Of a DNA stretch of 31,182 bases, positions 7,913 through 13,918 are shown piece by piece. The translations under genes and the position numbers were made by a program. The DNA is taken from positions 19,473-50,654 of the forward strand of contig DEPT01000002.1 in assembly GCA_002358905.1 (NCBI GenBank). Direction: 5' to 3'. Source of the DNA: Akkermansiaceae bacterium UBA3385. GTDB taxonomy: Bacteria > Verrucomicrobiota > Verrucomicrobiia > Verrucomicrobiales > Akkermansiaceae. Numbering within the stretch: position 1 is the stretch's first letter; each line of letters starts with the position of its first letter. The notes below the pieces were generated by a model. That model had not been told where the DNA came from, searched no databases, and worked only from the letters and a program-made list of their open reading frames with translations.

Positions 7913-7941
7913 AGCATACTTCCAGTGTGTCATTTTAGCAA
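7913..7941 (-). promoter_or_regulatory. Promoter of the L,D-transpeptidase gene (leaderless type)
   Basis: On the minus strand TTGCTA (7941-7936), a 17-bp spacer, then TATGCT (7918-7913), followed after 7 nt by GTG 7905. Confidence 0.7.
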
Positions 7942-7973
7942 GTCCGGGGGGTGTCAGCCGCTTCAAATGGCCG

Positions 7974-8009
7974 AAAAACAGGCGAAAATCCTCAAAAAAA
8001 GCGAAAAAA
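7974..8009 (+). promoter_or_regulatory. Phased A-tracts upstream of the SNF2 promoter (possible bend/UP element)
   Basis: A-runs at 7974-7978, 7985-7988, 7994-8000 and 8004-8009 have centres 9.5-10.5 bp apart, i.e. once per helical turn. Such spacing gives intrinsic curvature. They end 14 bp before the -35 hexamer at 8024 and may act as UP-type contacts for the polymerase alpha subunit. Confidence 0.5.
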
Positions 8010-8023
8010 CTTCAGCTGACATC

Positions 8024-8052
8024 TTGAAAAATACCTTTTGTTATGGTATTAT
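8024..8052 (+). promoter_or_regulatory. Promoter of the SNF2 helicase transcript
   Basis: TTGAAA (8024-8029), a 17-bp spacer, then TATTAT (8047-8052). An ATG at 8059 follows 6 nt later and opens a 16-codon ORF. The helicase ATG is a further 79 nt downstream, so the leader is about 80 nt. Confidence 0.8.
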
Positions 8053-8058
8053 TCCACC

Positions 8059-8109
8059 ATGCACGCGTTCCGCCCGATGAGGAGGACTGTACTCACACGC
8101 CGGGCATGA
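8059..8109 (+). CDS. Candidate leader peptide (upstream ORF 1)
   Basis: Sixteen codons, peptide MHAFRPMRRTVLTRRA, starting 6 nt after the -10 hexamer, i.e. at the predicted 5' end of the mRNA. It is Arg-rich and has tandem AGG-AGG codons at residues 8-9, which also form the only strong SD-like AGGAGG in this leader. Its TGA overlaps the ATG of a second tiny ORF (ATGA at 8106-8109). It may be chance; there is no homology evidence. Confidence 0.3.
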   Translation: MHAFRPMRRTVLTRRA

Positions 8110-8144
8110 CCGTACCAAATCTCCCTTTCATTATATCATGTTAA
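8106..8144 (+). CDS. Candidate leader peptide (upstream ORF 2)
   Basis: Twelve codons, MTVPNLPFIISC, whose ATG overlaps the stop of ORF 1 and whose TAA (8142-8144) lies inside the first codons of the helicase gene (ATG 8138). The chain of overlaps would allow translational coupling. Support is positional only. Confidence 0.2.
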   Translation: MTVPNLPFIISC

Positions 8145-11100
8145 GTTCTGCACTCAATCCCGACCGCGCAACGCTTAATTTCCTGAACGCATACTCCGAA
8201 CAGGTGCGTAACGCGGGCGAAAAGCTCCAGAAAGATGGAGCCGTGACGCAAATTTTCGGTAACCACCTTTACATTCAGGGGCGGGTTGAAACGAGAGTTG
8301 GCGTTTTCCGTACGAGTCTGCGCCTGCAGGGTAACCGCTGGTTCGGTTCCTGCACGGCAGAAGATGAGCGCGTTGCCGGTGCCTGTCTCATTGCCACGAT
8401 GGTGGAGCGTATGTACCGTGGGGCCAATATGCCTGAGAGCCCCAATGAGCTGAACGAAGTACCCCTTTCCGACCTGCTGGAAGAAAAGCTGAACCGCGAT
8501 CTTGATGACCGCGAGTCTGATTATGTGACCAAGCTGGAAAAGCGCTACCGCCGCTTTGCCATTGAGCAGGAAATTCATGACCATGACCTGGTGCGTCTCA
8601 ACCCCCGCTGGGAGATTACGGGGTATGAGGCTCTGGAGCTCTGGCCCACTCCGCCCCGCAATATCCTGGAATTCTGGAACTACATTGCCTATGCCTTCAC
8701 CAAGAAGCGTATCTCCTACCCGGAGTTCATGAATGTGGTGACAGACCTGGAAAAGGTGCAGAAGCGCATTTCCGAATGGGAGCGTGAGAAGGAGGTCGGC
8801 ACCTGGTATGACCGCATTCAGAGCGTGAATGAGCGCCCGCCGCAGCCGCCGCGCCACCCACTCTATATGCGCCTGGTCTCCACCATCAACGAAGCCCGCT
8901 TTGATTACCGCTTCGATACCAAGGAGGACTGGATTTCCATTCGCGAGCGCAGCCAGCTGGATGCCATTCTGGCAGAGTTCCTGAATGGTGCTCTGAAGTG
9001 CGATCCGCAGACGGATATTCTGCTTAATGTACTGCGCGACTATGCCGACCGCCAGGATACGGTGATTCTGGACCTGGACGATGAGGCAGCCTGCCGCGTG
9101 ATGAATATCCTCTTCCACCAGCCGGCACTGAAGGGCTATCTCGTCAACCTGGATGAATGTTATTTCAAGGTGGTTCGCGAACCGCTGAAGTGGATATGCA
9201 TTGATGACCCCATTGTGCCGGATTGCTATGGCTTGCAGCTGGTTACTGCTGCCGGTGTGCACGTGACTCACTCTGTGCGCCAGCTGCCCGGCCAGGTAGA
9301 GCTTTACCAGTCGGACGAAACAGTGTTCCCCGGTCCGCCCCGCTGGCTGGAAAGCACAGAAGTGGAGCCCCGTTATTCCATTCCCAAGACGGTGATTGAC
9401 AGCCTGGATGGCGTGGAATTCCTGCGTAAGATTGGAGCCACCCTGCCGCCCAGCATGGAGGAACGCGTCATCGACATTGAGTTGAAGCCCACCTTCAGCA
9501 TGAAGATTGTGCGCGGCCTGACCAGTGCTGATACAGAACACGTTTTGCTGGAGGTAAGTGCACAGGATGACCCTGGTCGCCGCCGCGAGCGCCTGGGCAA
9601 GGATGACTGGGAACTCCTGGAGCAGCAGCCCGTGAAGGATCATACTTTGCTGCGCTTCATCCGTGATTACCTCTATCCCATTCCCGGTTTGCTGGAGGAA
9701 ATGAACTTCACCTACGATACGCAGATGGAGGCCTTCAAGAGCCGAATCACTAAGCAGTTCCCCGAAAAGTTTGCTGAATGGGCCAAGACGATTCCGGATT
9801 CCATCAATGTCGAGATGGACGAGAACCTCAAGTCACTGCTGGCAGACCCGGTGGCTGCAGCCATCCGCTTCGAGGTGGTTAACCAGGAGATTGACTGGTT
9901 CGACCTGCGCGTGGTTATCGATGTGGAGGGTGTCACCCTTACCAAGGAGCAGATTCGTTCCCTTGTGTCTGCTCGCGGTGGCTATGTCCGCATGGACGAT
10001 GGCCGCTGGATGCGCCTCGAAATCAAGCTGGATGATGCTCAGCGTGATGCCGTTACCAAGCTCGGGCTGGATCCTTTCGACCTTTCCGGTGAAACGCACC
10101 GCATGCATGCTCTGCAGCTGGCAGACCCGCGTGCCGCAGAAGTGTTTGACCCGAAGGCCTGGCAGCGCATCAAGGAGCGCACGGCTGAAATCAAGATTGA
10201 TGTGAAGCCGGATGTACCCGCCACCCTGCAGGCTACGCTGCGTCCGTACCAGATTGAAGGTTTCCACTTCCTGGCCTATCTTGCAGAGAACGGCTTCGGT
10301 GGTATTCTGGCTGACGACATGGGTCTGGGTAAGACGATTCAGTCCATCACCTATATGCTCTGGCTGCGTGAAGACTATGTGCGCCGCAACAAGCAGGGCC
10401 GCAAGAAGGTGACTATTCCCCCCGTGCTCATTGTTTGCCCGAAATCCGTGTTGGACGTGTGGGCCAGCGAAACGGAGAAGTTTGCCCCCGGCGTCCGCGT
10501 GATGGTTATTCGCAACAAGGAGCAGGCAGATGTGGAATACATCCTGGCCAACTACGACATGGTGGTTATTAACTACGCCCAGCTTCGTGTCTGTGGCGAG
10601 CAGATTAACGCCATCAAGTGGCTCACCGTCATTCTGGACGAAGGTCAGCAGATTAAGAACCCGGATTCCAAGGCAGCCAAGGCTGCCCGAGAAATCAACG
10701 CTTATAATCGCCTGGTGCTCTCCGGTACGCCTATTGAAAACCGTCTGCTGGATATGTGGTCGCTCATGGCCTTCGCCATGCCCGGTGTGCTGGGAAGCCG
10801 CGCCTACTTCAAGAAGCGTTTCGACAAGCGCAAGGACTCCCAGAGTCAGAACCGCCTGGCGGCTCGCCTGAAGCCCTTCCTTCTGCGCCGTACCAAGCAG
10901 CAGGTGGCCAAGGACCTTCCCCCGCGTACCGAAGAAGAAGTATACGCCAAGATGGAAGGCATTCAGCGCCAGTTGTATAAGGCAGAACTGCGCCGCATTC
11001 AGAAGGCTCTTCTCGGTGTGGATTCCGACGAATCAGTGAAGAAAAATTCCTTCGCCATTCTGCAGGGGCTCATGCGTCTGCGTCAGATCTGCTGTCACCC

Positions 11101-11680
11101 CGGTCTGGTGGATCCCAAGTACGCCAAGGAAGACAGTGCCAAGCTTACCGCGCTCTTCTACCTGCTGGATCAGCTGCGTGAGGAAGGCCACAAGGTGCTC
11201 GTGTTCTCCCAGTTCGTTTCCATGCTCGAAATCATCAAGGGCAAGCTGGAGGAGAATAACCACCCGTACAACTACCTCACTGGTCAGACCAAGGACCGTA
11301 AGGCTGAGATTGAGAAGTTCCAGACCACCAAGGAACCCAGTGTGTTCCTCCTTTCGCTCAAGGCCGGTGGTGCGGGTCTTAACCTTACCTCTGCCTCCTA
11401 CGTCATCCTGTATGATCCGTGGTGGAACCCGGCTGTGGAAAGCCAGGCTATTGACCGTACTCACCGAATCGGCCAGAAGAACAAGGTTATCGCCTACCGT
11501 CTGCTCACACGTGATTCCGTGGAAGAGAAGATTCGTGTGCTTCAGCACCAGAAGAACCAGCTCGTTACCAATGTGCTTGGCGATGAAGGCTTCGCCTCCA
11601 GCCTTGACCTCAATGACCTGCAGTTTATTCTGGCCCATGGTGGCGAGGATAACGACGATGACGTGGTCGTTGATGTCTGA
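8138..11680 (+). CDS. SNF2/Rad54-family DEAD-like helicase (ATP-dependent DNA translocase)
   Basis: 1180 residues. The C-terminal ~500 residues are a complete SNF2 motor: LRPYQIEGFHFLAYL, Walker A ILADDMGLGKT (Lys732), motif II D834-E-G-Q837, LSGTPIENR, LLRRTKQQVAKDLP, LVFSQFVSMLEIIKGKL, the LKAGGAGLNLT and VILYDPWWNPAVESQAIDRTHRIGQ blocks (motif VI Arg1110), and the typical TRDSVEEKIRVLQHQK tail. SNF2 enzymes translocate on duplex DNA to remodel protein-DNA complexes; bacterial members (HepA/RapA-like, YwqA-like) act on RNA polymerase or in repair. The first ~690 residues are unrecognised, apart from an N-terminal ~95-residue region with two cysteines where many bacterial relatives have a SWIM zinc finger; the full C-x-C...C-x-H set is not visible. 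It ends in an acidic tail (GGEDNDDDVVVDV). ATG 8138 lacks an SD; the in-frame region back to a stop at 8078 has no better start. Monocistronic. Confidence 0.93.
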   Translation: MLSSALNPDRATLNFLNAYSEQVRNAGEKLQKDGAVTQIFGNHLYIQGRVETRVGVFRTSLRLQGNRWFGSCTAEDERVAGACLIATMVERMYRGANMPESPNELNEVPLSDLLEEKLNRDLDDRESDYVTKLEKRYRRFAIEQEIHDHDLVRLNPRWEITGYEALELWPTPPRNILEFWNYIAYAFTKKRISYPEFMNVVTDLEKVQKRISEWEREKEVGTWYDRIQSVNERPPQPPRHPLYMRLVSTINEARFDYRFDTKEDWISIRERSQLDAILAEFLNGALKCDPQTDILLNVLRDYADRQDTVILDLDDEAACRVMNILFHQPALKGYLVNLDECYFKVVREPLKWICIDDPIVPDCYGLQLVTAAGVHVTHSVRQLPGQVELYQSDETVFPGPPRWLESTEVEPRYSIPKTVIDSLDGVEFLRKIGATLPPSMEERVIDIELKPTFSMKIVRGLTSADTEHVLLEVSAQDDPGRRRERLGKDDWELLEQQPVKDHTLLRFIRDYLYPIPGLLEEMNFTYDTQMEAFKSRITKQFPEKFAEWAKTIPDSINVEMDENLKSLLADPVAAAIRFEVVNQEIDWFDLRVVIDVEGVTLTKEQIRSLVSARGGYVRMDDGRWMRLEIKLDDAQRDAVTKLGLDPFDLSGETHRMHALQLADPRAAEVFDPKAWQRIKERTAEIKIDVKPDVPATLQATLRPYQIEGFHFLAYLAENGFGGILADDMGLGKTIQSITYMLWLREDYVRRNKQGRKKVTIPPVLIVCPKSVLDVWASETEKFAPGVRVMVIRNKEQADVEYILANYDMVVINYAQLRVCGEQINAIKWLTVILDEGQQIKNPDSKAAKAAREINAYNRLVLSGTPIENRLLDMWSLMAFAMPGVLGSRAYFKKRFDKRKDSQSQNRLAARLKPFLLRRTKQQVAKDLPPRTEEEVYAKMEGIQRQLYKAELRRIQKALLGVDSDESVKKNSFAILQGLMRLRQICCHPGLVDPKYAKEDSAKLTALFYLLDQLREEGHKVLVFSQFVSMLEIIKGKLEENNHPYNYLTGQTKDRKAEIEKFQTTKEPSVFLLSLKAGGAGLNLTSASYVILYDPWWNPAVESQAIDRTHRIGQKNKVIAYRLLTRDSVEEKIRVLQHQKNQLVTNVLGDEGFASSLDLNDLQFILAHGGEDNDDDVVVDV

Positions 11681-11715
11681 TGCCAGGTTGCAAAGCTTTA
11701 TAACAACTAACCGGG

Positions 11716-11745
11716 AAGCCTCACTCTCCAGCAGTGAGGCTTTCT
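11716..11745 (+). terminator. Probable terminator after the SNF2 helicase gene
   Basis: Ten-bp perfect stem AAGCCTCACT/AGTGAGGCTT (11716-11725 with 11733-11742), 7-nt loop, then TTCTGCTT. The U-tract is imperfect. It lies 36 nt past the helicase stop. Confidence 0.7.
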
Positions 11746-11865
11746 GCTTGTGTTAAAGCAGGGAACATTTCCATGCGTGTGAGACTGAGTTGGGAAAATC
11801 TCCAGTTGCACATCCGTCAGACATTGGTTTTCCCTGGCTAAACTCATTGCAGTCGTGGATTTTTC

Positions 11866-11894
11866 TTGCATTGGCTGGGGGAATATGGTTCAAT
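11866..11894 (+). promoter_or_regulatory. Probable tRNA-Leu promoter
   Basis: TTGCAT (11866-11871), a 17-bp spacer, then TTCAAT (11889-11894), 14 nt before the tRNA. An overlapping TATGGT at 11884-11889 is an alternative -10 with worse spacing. The rest of the gap 11746-11865 holds only a weak inverted repeat (GGGAAAA 11792-11798, TTTTCCC 11828-11834). Confidence 0.5.
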
Positions 11895-11908
11895 TCAATC
11901 CGCACCGC

Positions 11909-11992
11909 GCTACAGTGGCGGAATGGTAGACGCAGGAGACTTAAAATCTCCCGGTAGGTAATACCGTACGGGTTCGAGTCCCGTCTGTAGTA
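11909..11992 (+). tRNA. tRNA-Leu, anticodon TAA
   Basis: Class II tRNA of 84 nt: acceptor GCTACAG/CTGTAGT (first pair G-U), anticodon stem GGAGA/TCTCC with loop CTTAAAA giving TAA (reads TTA/TTG), a long variable arm with the stem CGGTA/TACCG, T-arm ACGGG-TTCGAGT-CCCGT, and discriminator A as expected for leucine. CCA is not encoded. Confidence 0.95.
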
Positions 11993-11996
11993 GCAG

Positions 11997-12030
11997 AAAA
12001 AGCCTCTTACATAAGGTAAGAGGCTTTTTT
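11997..12030. terminator. Bidirectional terminator shared by tRNA-Leu and ftsQ
   Basis: Fourteen-bp stem (11997-12010 with 12016-12029; core AGCCTCTTAC/GTAAGAGGCT) with a 5-nt loop and A/T runs on both sides. It lies between convergent transcripts and ends the murCB-ddl-ftsQ operon. Confidence 0.95.
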
Positions 12031-12051
12031 ATTGAAGCGTATAACCATCAT

Positions 12052-12954
12052 TTACTCAGCGTAGATGACGGTTGGGTTGATTCTGGGGATGACATTGATG
12101 CTGCGCGGGCGGCGGTGGGTGGCACGGCAGTGTTCCAGAATCATGGAGAGGCGTTCCATTTGTCCTTTGATGTCGTACACCTGCATGAGGACTTCAGCAC
12201 CGCCTTCGAGGGTGGCGATGATTTTCCAATCCTTGGGGCGGAAGATTTCCCGGATGGCAGGGATTTCAACGAGGCTGTACATGTTGGCTGCCGCTACCAG
12301 TTCAACAATGGGGCGACGCTTGCTTTCGCAGACGACGGTGCCAGCCTCAAAGGCGCTTACATCCCCCGGCTGCAGGTACCAGACCGGCACCCCCATGAAG
12401 TTGCGGTGGAATTCCGGCATGACGGGGAAGAGATGCCCGTTGGGATCCATGAAGAAGCGTATGCGGTTGCCGGTTTCGGCACCGCTTTCCTGCTCAACGA
12501 AAACAACGGGGATGCGCTCGTTGATTTCGATGTGCAGGGTGTCCGGAAGTTCGGCCCGGATGTGGGCGGATTCAATGCAGTGGTGTTCTTCCAGCTTCTG
12601 CTTCATGGAGTTGGTATCGAGGGTGGCCATTTTGATGGAACCTTCGATACCCAGAATCTTGAGAGCCTGTTCTTTGCTGATGAGGTTCTGGCGGGCACTG
12701 AAGCTGACTTTATCGATGCTCAGGCTGTATGCTTTCTCAACGGCTGTAAGGCTGCCCCAGATGATGCCTGCCAGTATGGGGACGACTATGAGCAGGATGA
12801 GGGTCCAGCGGCGGAGACGGCGCAGGCCTCTGCGCAGGGCGGCAAGGCTGAAGAAACGGTCCTTCAGGGAAAGCGCCGCTTCCAACAGCTTGACGTTGGC
12901 CGAAGCCAATTGTTTTTCGCTGTAGTGGGAGCGGTACTGGTTCCGTTTCTTCAT
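12052..12954 (-). CDS. ftsQ: Cell division protein FtsQ/DivIB
   Basis: 300 residues: a basic cytoplasmic N-terminus (about 1-49, with RRGLRRLRRW), one transmembrane helix (about 50-70, TLILLIVVPILAGIIWGSL), then a periplasmic POTRA domain (about 78-150, with ISKEQALKILGIE...ATLDTNSMKQKLEEHHCIESAHIRAELPDTLHIEINERIPVVFVE), which is the FtsQ hallmark, and the beta domain. FtsQ links FtsB/FtsL to the early divisome at the inner membrane. It is the last gene of murCB-ddl-ftsQ, starting 25 nt after the ddl stop with no SD. ftsA and ftsZ, which usually follow, are absent here: the operon ends at the shared terminator with tRNA-Leu. Sequence similarity in this family is always weak; the position after ddl is strong support. 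Confidence 0.88.
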   Translation of the reverse strand: MKKRNQYRSHYSEKQLASANVKLLEAALSLKDRFFSLAALRRGLRRLRRWTLILLIVVPILAGIIWGSLTAVEKAYSLSIDKVSFSARQNLISKEQALKILGIEGSIKMATLDTNSMKQKLEEHHCIESAHIRAELPDTLHIEINERIPVVFVEQESGAETGNRIRFFMDPNGHLFPVMPEFHRNFMGVPVWYLQPGDVSAFEAGTVVCESKRRPIVELVAAANMYSLVEIPAIREIFRPKDWKIIATLEGGAEVLMQVYDIKGQMERLSMILEHCRATHRRPRSINVIPRINPTVIYAE

Positions 12955-12979
12955 GCTTAATCCGCGTGCTGCGCGTGAA

Positions 12980-13903
12980 TCAGCCGCGAGGCTGGTTCAG
13001 GGAAACCTCTGCAATGCGTGTGCAGAGTTCTCCGTAGGTGATACCTGCGGCCAATGCAGCTTTGGGGAAGAGCGATGCACTGGTCATGCCGGGAATGGTG
13101 TTGATTTCCAGCACGTAGGGCTTGCCGTCATCGGTGAGCAGAACGTCTACGCGGCCGTAGACTTCTACGTTGAGTGCCTGGTAGGCGGCAAGTGCGGCGG
13201 CCTGAACAGCTTTTGTTTCTTCCTCGCTGATATCGGCAGGGCAGATGTAGTCTGAGCCCACACCTCCGTACAGGGAAGGATATTTGTTGTTCATATCATA
13301 GAATCCGCTGCGGGGGCAGATGTGTACCACGGGCAGGGCTTCTCCATTGAAGATGGCTACGGTGAGTTCCTTGCCCTTGATGTATTCTTCTACCAGGATG
13401 TCCTTGCCGTATTTGGCGGCATCTGCTACTGCATCAGGAAGTTCTGCGGCATCGTACACGATGTGTACGCCCACGGAGGAGCCTTCGCAGGGGGGCTTGA
13501 TGACGCAGGGTACGGGCAGGGTGGGCATCTGCCCGGCGGCGATAGTTTCGCTGAGCGGAGTGGGTACCTTGCCCGCGATGAAGAACTTCTTGGTCAGCAC
13601 CTTGTCGAAGCAATTCCGGCTGGTGGTGGAACCGGCACCTGTGTAGGGAATGCCGAGTTCTTCCAGGTATGACTGCAGACCGCCGTCTTCACCGTAGGTG
13701 CCATGAATCATGTTGTAGCACAGTTCTGTTCCTTCCGGAATGGCGGGGCGTTCGCAGTCTACCAGGATGGGGGTTACCTGGGTGAATCCTTCGCTGCGCA
13801 GGGCTTCGAGTACGCCGTTGCCGGAGGCGATGGAGACATCGCGCTCGGAGCCGGGGCCACCCATGAGCAGGGCTATTCTGGTGTCTTTCTTAAGTTCTTT
13901 CAT
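12980..13903 (-). CDS. ddl: D-alanine--D-alanine ligase
   Basis: 307 residues, normal length. The cytosolic ATP-grasp enzyme joins two D-Ala for the peptidoglycan stem. It shows the N-terminal LLMGGPGSERDVSIASG (usually GG-S-ER-VS), NMIHGTYGEDGGLQSYLEELGIPYTG (the HG-GEDG loop), the ATP-grasp lysine region VIKPPCEGSSVGV, LVEEYIKGKELTVAI, and the C-terminal metal/substrate block VLEINTIPGMTSASLFPKAA. The tyrosine of the ligase loop falls in KYPSLYGGVGSDYICPA. It begins 15 nt after the murCB stop, with no SD, so it is translated from the same mRNA. The preceding product makes UDP-MurNAc-L-Ala and the dipeptide made here is added by MurF, encoded elsewhere. Confidence 0.97.
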   Translation of the reverse strand: MKELKKDTRIALLMGGPGSERDVSIASGNGVLEALRSEGFTQVTPILVDCERPAIPEGTELCYNMIHGTYGEDGGLQSYLEELGIPYTGAGSTTSRNCFDKVLTKKFFIAGKVPTPLSETIAAGQMPTLPVPCVIKPPCEGSSVGVHIVYDAAELPDAVADAAKYGKDILVEEYIKGKELTVAIFNGEALPVVHICPRSGFYDMNNKYPSLYGGVGSDYICPADISEEETKAVQAAALAAYQALNVEVYGRVDVLLTDDGKPYVLEINTIPGMTSASLFPKAALAAGITYGELCTRIAEVSLNQPRG

Positions 13904-13918
13904 GTCTGAATACAGATA

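Noticed and set aside
8141..9643. 500-codon open frame on - opposite the SNF2 helicase
   Set aside because: An antisense shadow with no promoter or motif, covering the 5' half of a clearly coding plus-strand gene.
12115..12960. 281- and 286-codon frames on + opposite ftsQ
   Set aside because: No domain content; FtsQ on the minus strand fits the operon and has a transmembrane helix plus POTRA features.
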